DNA of 64,000 nucleotides. Source: Incurvaria masculella. Lineage: Eukaryota; Arthropoda; Insecta; Lepidoptera; Incurvariidae. The DNA is taken from positions 21,661,001-21,725,000 of the forward strand of contig OX335645.2 of the NCBI GenBank assembly GCA_946894095.1, given 5' to 3'. Shown in pieces: positions 27,401 through 37,108 of this stretch (the stretch's first letter is position 1; every line of letters begins with the position of its first letter). The notes below the pieces were generated by a model. It did not search any database. It worked only from the letters and a program-made list of their open reading frames with translations, and had not been told where the DNA came from. The position numbers were made by a program, and so were the translations under genes.

Positions 27401-30400
27401 TCATAATAACCCGCACTCGACCTTACAAAAAATTGACCTATCCTATCCAGTTCGATGATGAGCTATATCTGTACGTCCAGGTGCGTCCGAAGGCGAATGT
27501 GGTGCTGGACAAGTTCGGCTCGTTCCGGCTCGCACAAGAGGGCGAGACGCCCGTGTCGGTGGACGGCAGCAAGGCGGAGCAGTTCGTGACGCGCATCAAG
27601 CCGCCGGCGCCGGCGTCGCGCCGCCCGCGCTCGCCGCCGCGCCGCTCGCGCTCGCGCTCCGCCTCGAGCTCCGGCGACGAGCGCCGCTCGCCCGCCAAAC
27701 GCTCGCGCAGCAGGTCACACATGCTAACGTATTTCAACACCCCTGCCGCTTTATTTCCTGCGTTGAAGACATGGACAGGCTGGCTTATTGATGGGTGATA
27801 AGGAGTGGATAATAACAGGAGCCTGGTGCCATTCAAGCAAACAAGAACATGTTTTTGGGATGTCAACATTGAGAGAGAGATTTTCGATCTATGCTTCGCA
27901 AAAGCTGTGCCTTATGTTACGACCCTCCAAACATGTGGGGTTTTGTAAAATAATCAAAAACACATTTACTGGAATTACCATTCCTAATATCATTACCAAA
28001 GATCTTTGGTCAGTCTGACCTGGATGGCCAACAAAGAAGGTATCAAATATCCTAAAGAATAGTCCGAAATAGTTTCACTAGAATGTCCTCCACATTGGGC
28101 AGCGACCAGTTGCAAAACCTCGCCTTACAGAAGCTACAAGAAAAGGCGGGGCTGGAGTGTGCCGAAGCACACCATCACATTACTGGTTTTTTAACACATA
28201 TTGAAATTAAAATTTAAATATAAGTCTCAGTTGAAAAAATAACAAGATCACAAGAACACAAGTTACATTAAGCAAGTAATCCACTGATGAGTGGAAATAT
28301 TAATTTGTGATTTTAGTGGTAACAATACAAATTTAAAATCTCATTTGAAATTTCGCTCATCTGATTACCCATAACATGAATGCAAATAAACAACAAATTT
28401 GAAGTTTAAATCATTGCAATTGAATCGTTCCTTAAAATAAATTATATTTACCTTGCTTAAAATCAACAATATCAAAATTAAAAAACATTGTTTTTGCTAG
28501 TTTCTTTAATAGGTGTCAGCCTACAATAACTACTGCCATATCAACCGGGGTAAGCTAACCTGCCTAAAAAGACCATTAATAACCCCAAATTTACCTACAT
28601 ATCAAGTGACTAATAATCTGGCAACTCACTGTAGTTCTGTAATTTTATGGATTATGTCTCAGTGAAGGTCCCATCTGTGTAAAGAGTTGTAGTAAACCTT
28701 AATTTTGTTTAGTAATGTGATGTGTCCTTGTCTGTGTGGTGCAGGTCACGGCCGCGCAAGTACCGCTCGCGCTCGGGCTCGCGCTCGCGCTCGCCGTCCT
28801 CGGGCAGCGCGTCGGGCGCGTCGCCGCGCCGTCGCCGCTCGGGCTCGGCGCGCTCGCGCAGCCGCTCGCACGGCTCCCGCTCCTACTACTCGCGCTCGCG
28901 CTCGCGCAGCCGCTCCGGCTCCCGGGACAGGTGCGTGCCTACATATCTATTCAAATACTGTTAAATGTCTCCAGTGATGACTTGCAGCTCTCTCCATGTA
29001 TTAGCTTAACGTCGATCTTGGCAGGCCTAGATTGTATAGAAACTGTAGACCAACTATTTTTGGTGTTGCTGAATATGGTTAGGTTACTTTTGGTATTGTT
29101 TGAGGTTGATTGATATTGTTTAGTAATGTTTGGAATTATTTTTATGACTTTGAGAACGGGCTCAGTGGTGTGTAAATGATTGCAGAACTAAGTTTGCATG
29201 AGAGGCATCCTATTAGGATGCTTACGAGCCCACCTTATGTCATTCCATATGCTCTGCTAGTTTTGTATAAGAATGTTTTTTCGTTATTAAGTGAAATGTT
29301 ATATTAATAGATAGATATAGGAGTCTATTCTTATTTTGTCTTTTAACAGGTGTTTGCTATCACTATAACTTGATCACCGATTACATGTCAGGTTTTGACA
29401 TTTCCTGAGTGGTCAGTCTGAGTTCTCACCTAAATTGACGTTAACGGCAAACCGATCGACTGGGGTTGATGGCGAAAATGTCAAACTCCATACAAGTTTT
29501 TAAGAGATATTCTGTGGTTTTCTTCTTCAGCTTCAAACTTCAGTCAAACTTGGACTTCCGATTTGTATGAAAACGCGGAGTTGGCGTAAACAGCAACGTC
29601 GACATATTTGCGGCAACGTTGAGTAACTGTCAAATCAAACTCGGACTCGCAAATGTTAGTTCGATTAACACCCACTGCGCGCACTCTTCAATTTCTCCAT
29701 ACAATTGAAAACGCCAGTCGATCGGTTTGCCGTAAGCGCCAACTTAGGTGACAACTGGGACTACAGGCTCTGAGCACAAATATGTTATTCTTTAAAAAAA
29801 AATTAAAGTGAACGCAATCAAACTTTTTTGGCCATACCTTTGATAGTAAGCATTGTTTTCTTTTCCAACTTTATGATTATGACATTATGATTATGGCACC
29901 ATCTAACCTATGTTGAACTAGGGAGTGTTTCAAATCACTTTACACCTACAATTCAGCCAAAAAAATGATGAGATTCAGAACCTTATTGCATAAGGCTGGG
30001 TATAAAAGTATTCTACGAAATATTGCATGTTAATAACTGTCGGCAGGTTCCGCCGCACATTCAACCGTCGCGGCTGGCGCGGCCGCGGCGGCTACGAGCG
30101 CGGCACGTACTACCGGCCGCGCTTCCACACGTACAGCAACGGGGGCCCGCGCGGTCGCGGCCGCGGCGGCGGCGACTTCCGCCGCGACGACGGCCGCCGC
30201 TTCCAGCACGACTGGCGCGACAATCGGTCGCGCGGCGGCCGCACGTTCCGGCCGAGGCGCGGCGGCGGACAGAGGGGCAGGCCGTTCAGGTATAACACTC
30301 ACGTCTGTAGCTGTAGGCGGCGTACGCAGATTACGTTATTCAAAATTATCTAATTCAAATTTAGGTATTCATTCATAAGTGTATTATATCATTAACGTGG

Positions 30401-32732
30401 ACGAAAAAAAATTATTAGTGAAGTTTATTTGCGGGTTCTTCTTCACTGAGCTGATCAAATCCGCGGATCAATCAAATTGTGACATGACTTAGTGTAGTTT
30501 GACTACCAGAAGTTGAATAAATAAATTTAAGGCGGCCCAACCCGGCGGGCCTAACTCATTCGCGGGCACGGTACAAAACCGTGCTGTTGCGCTCTGGGAC
30601 CTTCTCTGTTTCAAAGAATAAGACAGGCTCCGTGATGAGGAAGATGCAACATGTTCACAAAAAAGACAATGTGCATAAAGTATGATTTGGTAAGATTTAC
30701 GAAAATTTTAATTTCAAAACAACTTATAGCTAAAAGTAAACCACGACCGCTGTAGTCAAAAATCTAACAAAAACCAAATAGATCATAAATCTTGATTAAA
30801 TAAGCTATGTCTGATGACTAATCTTTTTACGATGTTCTTACTTTATCATTGCGTAATCCACCTCCAAAGTTATCGTATAAAACGCGCGAAAAATTCGAAC
30901 TTTCGGACCTTATAACTTAGAAACCAAACACAATTTTACAATGACAATGGTCATCAGACATCTAGTTCGATCAAATAAAGCTATTTTGAGCAAAATTTTG
31001 GATCTATGACAAGAAATATGGGCATGATCTTCTTTCCCCTTTTGTATGGGGAGATGAGCGGGTTGGGCCACCTTAATGATCGACACTCTTTGTGCCGCAG
31101 TATACTAAATGTCAGAACATTCAAGTTGCTTATCCGTAAAACCCCTTCGAGTACACCTGATGGATTTATAGCTTGACTTTATTTTTCATATTATAGAGAC
31201 AGGTATCCACTAAAAATGTATGCTTTGTTCTTAGCTTAGAATTATTATGAAGATTTTCTATTTTATCGAATCATTTTGTCTAATTGTTCCTATTCACACG
31301 TTGAAAATTCAAACATACAAATTCTTAAATGGAAGGTACAAATTGAAGGCATTATCTTTGCGTGATTTGTGCAATAAGCAACATAATATATCTTTGCACT
31401 AAAATGGTGAATCGACTCTGCGCCAATATGAATGGACCCTAACACTGGTTGTGGGGCGGCAGGGGCGGTTTTCGCGACTTCCGAGACCGTCGAGGTGGCG
31501 GCGGAGGCGGCATGCGCTACTCGCGCTCGCGCAGCCCCGACCGGCGGCCGCGCTCGCGCTCCTACAGCCCCGACCCGCGCCGACACGACATGAAGGACAG
31601 AGACAGGTGATACTTCATTCCATGCAGAAATTGGATCGAGCACTAGTCAACATCAACGACCTACAATCCAAATTTCTCAGAAACATTTGATGGATAGAAT
31701 ATATATATTTTATTTAAAATTTAATTCTAATTTGGTGGCATAGACGATTTCGGAAAATAGTGAAGGAAGGCAATGATCTGAGCGATCTATTTATATATCT
31801 GGGAGGGACATTTGCCATTTGCTTGAGACAAATTAGAAGATGCCACCCTGTCGTACTTGCTGCATTTCAGCATCTCGTTTTGAAACAAATCACAGCTAGC
31901 CTGCTTTGACTACGACGCTCGCAGAACCGTTCGCCCGCTCGTTACACCTCTAGCAATCCATTTTGTGAATGAGCCATAGAATGATTTCCATATGGAAATC
32001 CATCACTGCCCTCGAAAGTCCCAAGGTTTTTGAATAAGATTTATACCGATAGTGTTTGGGAAAATGAATTTTTGAGATGATGATTTGAACTAAGGTTAAT
32101 TACGCAAGGCAATAGAGGGTATTGCGCCCTAATAGTAACGCTCTACTCCATCTCCATATTTTCCCTTCCTACTGGGACCCGCTTCTCTACCCAACACCTT
32201 CCCGCCTGAATTTTTTTCCCAATTTTTCCTCAGCTTGTTTTTGCAGATGAAAAATTATAGATAGCAATTACACCTGCAAATACCAAAATTCAAGAACTGT
32301 TTTGTTTTTTCATTTTTACTCTATCATAATGCAACAATTTTCGATTGGAAATTTACTGCAACCGTCCCTTACCGAGTTGACTGACCCAGACGCTGCATTC
32401 TCTACACGAAACGCTATGATTACACTAACCACGTCGCTATCATACAAAAACGCATCATACCATACCATACTGTGCACATTTTAGAGTACAAAATGTGGCC
32501 TCAGATAGATGAGTTTATTATTGATATGACTGTATATATAGCATTATATAAATGTGTGTATTTCAGCTACTCACGCTACTCGGAGCGAGGTGGGCATCGC
32601 AGCGAGGGAGAATACGAAGAGGAACGTTATGTTGACCGCAAGGAGTACGACGGAAAATGGGCTGATGGAAACGAACCAGCAGAGCGACCGCACGAACCGG
32701 AAGCCGCTCCACCACCACCCGCCAAGGACTAA
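9490..32732 (+). CDS. TTC14: TTC14, tetratricopeptide repeat protein 14 (18 coding exons)
   Basis: Exons: 9490-9790, 10402-10478, 10983-11105, 12356-12576, 14137-14277, 14577-15256, 16228-16472, 18499-18671, 19342-19527, 24397-24486, 25500-25685, 26175-26277, 26937-27074, 27481-27713, 28745-28930, 30047-30289, 31463-31606, 32567-32732. They sum to 3636 nt with every junction in phase, giving 1211 aa and a TAA stop. The N-terminus matches the family ([42 protein letters not shown]). An S1-like domain spans about residues 127-240. TPRs span about 306-428 ([35 protein letters not shown]). Then come a Lys tract, a poly-Ser tract, charged coiled segments, RS dipeptides (about 900-1030) and RGG/RG boxes (about 1030-1120). 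Family members are nuclear, RNA-associated proteins of uncertain function. The exon 14 donor (AG|gtcaca) is weak. The first six exons are very secure. Joining the second half is inferred from phase and the acidic-Ser to Lys/Arg continuity. Confidence 0.85.
10479..14136 (+). other. TTC14 introns 2-4
   Basis: AT-rich introns between the S1-encoding exons. A roughly 50 bp segment at 10558-10610 (GTCTCAGTTGAAAAAATAAC) recurs at 28226-28276 in a later intron. No other element is recognised. Confidence 0.4.
15257..15340 (+). terminator. TTC14: intronic stop and polyadenylation signal of a short TTC14 isoform
   Basis: If the donor at 15257 (AGTG then gtaacc) is not used, translation continues for GNHNQ and stops at 15271-15273, giving 519 aa. 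AATAAA follows at 15335-15340. This would be a normal 3' UTR of about 70-90 nt, so intronic polyadenylation can produce a protein with S1 and TPR domains but no RS/RGG tail. Confidence 0.5.
15341..16227 (+). other. TTC14 intron 6 with alternative start possibility
   Basis: AT-rich. At 16209 an ATG (context GCTGCAATGG) is in frame with exon 7, so the RS-rich half could also be translated from a separate transcript beginning [11 protein letters not shown] prefer the splice at 16227/16228, because TATTGCAG is a good acceptor and restores phase. A mariner-end-like GAGGTTGGTGCGAAAC at about 15828 is a possible relict. Confidence 0.35.
17140..18075 (-). pseudogene. decayed mariner transposase
   Basis: Minus-strand fragments match mariner transposase in order. 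About 17640-17700 encodes [24 protein letters not shown] sequence (N-terminal helix-turn-helix region). About 17380-17520 encodes [22 protein letters not shown] sequence. About 17165-17290 encodes [16 protein letters not shown] near the C-terminus. Frameshifts and a missing centre show it is dead. A fragment of the GTCC-rich repeat family (GCGAGTCCGACTCGCACTTG, 17300-17325) has landed inside it. Confidence 0.75.
19423..19471 (+). repeat. TTC14: in-frame GGC/GGA microsatellite (poly-Gly) in TTC14
   Basis: Fourteen consecutive Gly codons (GGC with some GGA) in exon 9, directly before [16 protein letters not shown]. Likely length-polymorphic. Confidence 0.8.
20163..20935. mobile_element. family D palindromic element, split
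   Basis: The left half (20163-20240: CCCTGTTTTCACCACCTCC, AACTTTCGGTTACATTG) and right half (20872-20930: AACCGAAAGATAACTTTGGG, AGCTGGAGG) together match the uninterrupted 130 bp copies at 48324-48450 and 47077-47198. Here the two halves are about 630 bp apart, with the foldback MITE at 20308-20747 between them. Confidence 0.55.
20308..20747. mobile_element. 440 bp foldback MITE with TA target duplication
   Basis: Terminal inverted repeats of about 80 bp: the left begins CAGGGTGTTCCAAAAGTCAT and the right is its complement ending at 20747. TA dinucleotides flank both sides (20306-20307 and 20748-20749). The centre is AT-rich with no open frame. The Tc1/mariner-type target and long inverted repeats mark it as nonautonomous. 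Confidence 0.8.
21115..22399 (-). mobile_element. full-length mariner element
   Basis: 1285 bp between imperfect inverted ends (left TTAGGTTGGGGAAAAAGTTT; the right reads ATAGGTCGGGGAAAAAG on the other strand), with TA duplications at 21113-21114 and 22400-22401. It encodes an uninterrupted transposase. It is inserted in an older family E repeat whose halves lie at about 20998-21112 and 22402-22735. Confidence 0.92.
21192..22217 (-). CDS. mariner transposase, intact 341 aa frame
   Basis: Catalyses cut-and-paste transposition of its element at TA dinucleotides. The N-terminal paired helix-turn-helix region includes [20 protein letters not shown] followed by GRP. The DDD catalytic motifs are all present: [22 protein letters not shown] (family consensus HQDNARPH, so two neighbouring residues differ), and [17 protein letters not shown]. 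Length equals the usual 340-350 aa, and the ATG at 22215-22217 has no upstream in-frame rival. There is no frameshift or stop. It lies antisense to TTC14 inside its intron, so it probably has its own promoter. Activity is unproven. The altered residues beside the second Asp may impair it. Confidence 0.93.
   Translation of the reverse strand: MSESNEEIRCILKFYYKKGKNATQAAKKICDVYGPSAVSVRVAQIWFKRFQSGNFDVKDARRSGRPITDKMNAIFEKVEQDRHISSYDVAEELGIDHKTVLAHLKKTGYTKKLDIWVPHELTERNLMNRVLICDSLLRRNETEPFLKKLITGDEKWITYDKNVRKRSWSKAGQASQTVAKPGLTRNKVMLCVWWDWKGIIHYELLPPGRTIDSEIYCEQLMRLKQEVERKRPELINIRGVVFHHDYARPHTSLATQQKLREFGWEVLMHPPYSPDLAPSDLHLFRSLQNSLGSVRLTSREDCHNHLSRYIDQKSQYFYSNGIMSLPTRWQKVIEQNGTYIL
22809..23210. 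mobile_element. long-TIR MITE with tRNA-Leu-like centre, copy 1
   Basis: Inverted repeats of roughly 100 bp, beginning ATTCCAAGGAATGTGACATG and including ATAATCGACCGTGAAGCAAG and CTACTTTACGAATATA. The complement occupies 23105-23210. About 120 bp of extra sequence separates the left arm from the tRNA-like centre. The second copy is at 56750-57165. Confidence 0.75.
23039..23109 (+). other. tRNA-Leu-like sequence inside the MITE
   Basis: The order and pairing of a tRNA are visible. D arm: GCG, loop AAATTGGTAGA, CGC (23046-23062). Anticodon stem ATACC/GGTAT (23064-23068, 23076-23080) with a 7-nt loop. T arm: GCTGG, loop TTCGGGT, CCAGC (23086-23102). The D arm is very like bacterial/plastid tRNA-Leu. 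Position 33 is not U, the variable arm is only 5 nt and the acceptor stem does not pair, so this is not a working tRNA. Confidence 0.45.
23497..23872 (+). mobile_element. full-length tRNA-like SINE
   Basis: The head has GGTAGCTCAGTGTGCG (box A-like) and GGTTCGGATTACACG (box B-like). The body is as at 1611 (CTAGGTGGTAGGGTTAATCC, ACCATCGCATTGAATGAAC). The tail is CCATCCATGTCCAGTTGCAT followed by an A run. Confidence 0.65.
24602..24711. repeat. perfect 27-bp inverted repeat
   Basis: Left arm 24602-24628 begins TAAGACTAACGAAAAGTAG. Right arm 24685-24711 is its exact complement, with a 56 bp loop. It lies in the TTC14 intron between exons 10 and 11. Confidence 0.7.
24741..24771. repeat. 13-bp perfect hairpin
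   Basis: AAGTCCGCTACAC, loop ATTGT, GTGTAGCGGACTT. It lies 30 bp downstream of the larger inverted repeat. Confidence 0.75.
28931..30046 (+). other. TTC14 intron 15 with family B repeat
   Basis: Contains the best family B copy at 29404-29772 (ends near GAGTTCTCACCTAAATTG and AACTTAGGTGACAACTGG). The rest is AT-rich spacer. Confidence 0.55.
30527..31076 (+). mobile_element. TTAA-flanked 550 bp MITE, copy 2
   Basis: TTAA at 30527-30530 and 31073-31076. Ends are inverted: GGCGGCCCAACCCGG on the left and CGGGTTGGGCCACC on the right. Internal landmarks are TCGCGGGCACGGTAC, TCCACCTCCAAAGTTAT and CAGACATCTAGTTCGAT. There is no open frame of note. The TTAA target suggests mobilisation by a piggyBac-type transposase. 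Confidence 0.85.
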
Positions 32733-33860
32733 ATCATGCGGCACTCAACGTAATGTGGGTCACATTAGGAGGTGCTGCCATGTTTATGAACTCTTCACCA
32801 CGTTCGTAAGCTATTTAAGTCATAGAGTAAGTAGAGAGGAGCACAAAAGATCACCACCCAGCTTACATAGATCTGAGCATGCTGCAAGCCGGTCTGAATT
32901 ATTGTGCGTGAATGGGACTGGTGAGACGTGTATAATTCAGGTCGACTGTCGCAGTCCACCATTCTACTGAGAAATGTCAGATTGGACAGTTGACAGGTCC
33001 CACACTGCACTGCCTTGAAATCAAGAGCACTGTGAGCGTGGAAATCACCAATGACATCATATCATTGACAGCACAAATGACTGATAATTTTGAGGGTATT
33101 TCCGACCAGCGATAGCGCTTAGAGCCGCCAAATGTTTAATTCTGACCGAGCCTCCAGCACGTCACTCATTAAAGGAGGTGGAGTTTTGCACCAGTTGAAA
33201 ACAATTTTAATGGAACATTGCGTGAGTATGTGTGGTTTCGAAATCTTACCTCTGGTTTCTATGTTCTTTACGTTAATTGGACAGAAAGTGCTATATAGTT
33301 TAAGTGTCTTGAACATGAGTTGGGTGCAATGATGCCCTATGCTCCAAATGTTTTCTTGTCATTTCCAAATGTAGGGGTAAGAACTCAGTTGTGTATCGCA
33401 CAGTTTTTTATGTAGTTTGTTAGATGTGCTGTGTGAAGTACATATGTTAACACATCTACATTCCTTCTCGCTTGGAAACTTTTGGTGTTAAATAAAACAG
33501 ATGACTGCCAATAAAAGTAAAATGTTTGTAGTGTGTCATCATATTGGGTACCATTTTATTTTTTTGTATTCTGTTAAGTAGTGCAGAGCATTTAACTACG
33601 GTAAATGGCTTCAATAATGTAGTATGATTTAGTGATGGAACCATATTATCATCGTTTTATTAATCTTGCCTCTAAAAATGTTTGCTTGTTCTGATATTCA
33701 ATGTGAAAATGAAGTAAAATTGGCATGCTTCTTGCTGAAATGTTATTGTTAAGGGTTAGGAAATTGAATTAACTATTTTCCAGTCATTTAATGAGTGGGT
33801 TAAAGTAAAAGACTATGTAAAAATGCGATATGTTTAGTTACTATAACAATAAATTTATAA
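32733..33860 (+). other. TTC14: TTC14 3' UTR with polyadenylation signals
   Basis: Follows the stop at 32730-32732. AATAAA occurs at 33491-33496 and 33848-33853. No other gene is seen up to the convergent MPDU1-like gene. Confidence 0.5.
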
Positions 33861-34675
33861 AACATTACCCCGTATGCCTTTTTGTTTTTCCAGCAAGTAG
33901 TCTGTCTTCTTTCTACCCAAACTTTACGATTTATAGGCCACCAGCTATGAAGTGTGGGCACAATTCAGATTATTTATCGCCCGAGGACGCTCGAAGTTAA
34001 CTCGCTGGGTGAACAGACAAGTGCATCATTAAATCTGACGTTTATATGCATTTTGTACCCTGGTAACTGGTACAGTTTAGTTCAATTGGCAGAATAACAT
34101 CATTTGAGACACTTAACATAGTACACCAGTTAACAAAACTTAACGCCAGTTAACGAAATCCCTCTCTTGTTTTTTCACCCAACGAGTTAATTAGCATGGT
34201 AACCCTCTGTAATGAGCTACAGACACTATAAGCCGCCTTTCACAAAAATGTAGGTATAATCTTTTTTATTTAAAAATGTTAATTATGTATTAAAATAGGT
34301 AAATGAAGATGTAAGAAAAGAATCGATTTTTTTATTGAAAAAAATGTTTCATATTTTTTGTTCAACTAATCATAAAAGGTTCAGAAAGTCGCATTTTCCA
34401 TTAATTTTAGGTGTTAAGCTGTCTACAGCAAATGCAGTAGATTTCGGGCATAAACAACATCGATCCTCGTCTTTCTGTGTTGGCCTGACCGCTTGTAGTA
34501 ATTGGTCTCAGTTTGCGTCGATTTTGTTGTTATCGTCGGACTGCTCGTTGCAGTACATTGACTTCAGTTAGAGGTAGTCTTGATTGATGAGCAGAGTACT
34601 TCTCATGCAATTTTCTGTTTGGGTGTCAGTATGATGCAGTCTGATATTAGGCAGAAAACCTCAAAGGCTCGTTAC

Positions 34676-37108
34676 TCATGTCGTTTTTTGTTTGAGCGGT
34701 TTCTTCGGTAGACCAGAGCTCCTGTAGTAGTAGACTTGCGCAAGGAGCAGAGCGTTGCCGAGTGTGGCGAGCGAGTAGAGCGCCAGCATGAGCGGGTCGC
34801 GCGTGACGAGCGCGGTGGTGAGCACGCGAGCGCCGCACACAAGCGTGGCCAGAGCACACGTCGCCGCTGACAGCTGCCCCGTGCTCTGGTTGCTGTGGTT
34901 GGTCGCGCATTGCGTCAGCTGCAAGATGGGAAAGTCTTAGCCCCTAGTCACCTTAATTGGCGTTTGCGTCTGATTGACTTGCGTTTTCAAATGTATGTGC
35001 AGAATTGAAGAGGGCACGCAGTGGGTGTTAAGCAAACTAATATTTGCGAGTCTGAGTTTGATTTGACAGCTTATTCGTTGTTGGCGTAAAAACGGTGACG
35101 TTGCCGTTTACGCCGACCGCGTTTTCATGCAAATTTGGTAGTCCGAGTGTGGTTTGAGGAAAAGTTAAATCACAGAATAGGTATAACTTGTATGGGGTTT
35201 GACATTTATACTTTAAGAAGTTCGACCAGGGGCTCTGCACCACTCGATTTGACGTGGAAACTAATCGGTTATTACACAAATGAGTAACCATTACCAATTT
35301 ATTTTAATAGAATTTACATCTATGTTGATAATATTCGAGCAACACTTTGCGGTAATTGATAGGTGACCGTTTAGGCTGGCCGGTTCAGATTTTACGTTTA
35401 ATTATGTCCCCTTACTAGATAGCAAGGTTAATACCGCCCATCTTGGTACTATCGCTTGAATGTGGATGGTCGAGCGGGTATTATCAACTGTCCCGGTTTT
35501 CCATCCTAGTTCAATGTAGCCAAGCAAGATAAGAAAGTTCCTGGCACGCAGTTCCCATTCAGTGCGTTAAACTAATATGACAGTAGGTCTGGTATTAACT
35601 ATACATGTCCAGCTGCTTTAAAACATTATTTTTATAATTCTTACCTTTCCAGACAGCATTACAGGGAGATTACATGCCTGCACAATCCACAGTATGTGCA
35701 GTGGAATTATTTTTGCCACCACAGTAGCTACTAGTGCTGTGTATCCCGCCGTAAACAAAAGCATGGTGTTGGTGGAACTGCCATAGTGTAGTAACATCGC
35801 CATCATGGCAAATTGTTGCAGGCCAAGAAACATGCCCTCCCCCCAAGCACTGGAAAATATTGTTACTGCGGTTTACTACTGTGTCCCAAAAGTACCTGGA
35901 TGTTTTTATTAAAAAAATCCACACCAGAGATGTTTGAAAAATATTTTGCGTGAGGTTGGTATAACTGTTATTGACATGTGTCAAAAAATAACCTAACCTC
36001 TGTCGAGTATTTTGCAATGAACTTTTGCAACACAATTTTATGGCCACAACATTTTTCATCTTTTTTTGGTTTCTGCTCAACACAGACATATGAGTATCAA
36101 CCCAGAATGTATGTCATGTGAAGCGATAAGATCCTAGAAGACTCATGTAATTCGTTAACGAGATATCAAATATTATGTGAGTCACCAAGTGCATCACACT
36201 TTTTCATTTCATTGATTGTTTTTAACAATTCATTGTTTATTTATATCACACATTCTTTGAGACTCAAAGAAAAAGACGGAGTCTGCTCAACAGCTATTTA
36301 ATTGACAGGTAAAATATACTATTTCATGCTAAGCAAGTCTGTATGTTGCATTGGTGGAATCGACTGTGCAGCAAGAACACAATAATTAATGAAGGCATCA
36401 ATTTTCTAGTAGTAATTCTGAACTAGTGATCTAGAGTTTGAGAAAGTTTAAGCATAAATTAAGGAATTTAAAACCAAAGACGAAATCATTCCTAATAGCT
36501 TGGATTATTTCAGTCTGCTTAGTGCTAAACAATCTAAAAAACAAACCTGAAAGGATATTCATTCGTGTAAGCATATGAGGCTCCTGCCGTTAAGGCATAC
36601 AATTCCATAAAGACAGCTTTCATGTTGATCCCCTGACCACTTCTACTCTTGGAGATCTTGAGCAACTGTGGCACTTTCAGGAATACCGAAGACGACATGA
36701 TAAGCATGCCCAACGCTGTTGTGGCAGTTTGTTTAAAACATTGTACTGAAAATTAAACTATATCGTTCGTGAATCGTGCCGACGGCATTGATATTCCTAG
36801 GTTTAGAATAGCCAGTCAGGTCTAATTACAGAAAAAACAAAATCTTCAAACACATTCTATTTTCACTGTTGCTTGAGCCTGGATATTTAAAAAATAAATA
36901 AACATACAGACGCATCAATTAGTTTGCAAAACATCAGCACTTTAAAGGTTCTATTGTGATTGATGTTATTTTTTTTGTAAACTTTACAAAATGGTTTACT
37001 CTGGCAAGCATGGAACTTACCATTGCTGTAGTTGTACTTTTCGATGTATTCCACGTAACACTGTTGTGATAAGAACCTTTGAAGTTCAGTTTGCAAGAGT
37101 TGAATCAT
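34676..37108 (-). CDS. MPDU1-like paralogue (diverged PQ-loop protein)
   Basis: Four exons read on the minus strand: 37021-37108, 36547-36745, 35645-35849, 34676-34918, totalling 735 nt and 244 aa. It shows the MPDU1 architecture: a PQ-loop at residues 55-56 (FLKVPQLLKI), the PFS-AWGEG junction, QACNLPVMLSGK at the second PQ-like loop, and the TNHSNQSTGQLSA turn. MPDU1 is an ER multi-spanning membrane protein needed for use of dolichol-phosphate sugars. This copy has lost SKGLG near the first loop and the IFTS-QETGD motif (here VLTTALVTRD), so its role may differ. Intron phases match the neighbouring copy. A reverse-strand polyadenylation signal is at 34331-34336. Confidence 0.88.
34935..35240. 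repeat. interspersed repeat family B, copy 3 (inverted)
   Basis: Reverse of the copy at 29404 (CACGCAGTGGGTGTTAAGCA, GTTTGCGTCTGATTG). It lies in intron 3 of the MPDU1-like gene. Confidence 0.55.
35390..35625 (+). mobile_element. SINE copy, 5' truncated
   Basis: Matches the SINE body (AGCAAGGTTAATACCGCCC, then CATGTCCAGCTGC and A-rich) with many differences. It lies in intron 3 of the MPDU1-like gene, antisense to it. Confidence 0.5.

Noticed and set aside
30023..30302. Ala/Arg-rich frames on both strands
   Set aside because: GC-rich shadows of the RGG-encoding TTC14 exon 16.
16161..32732. Separate RS-rich gene beginning at 16161 or 16209
   Set aside because: Phase-matched splice sites at 15256/16228 join it to TTC14, the total is divisible by three and the tail fits the family. 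Kept as an alternative start.
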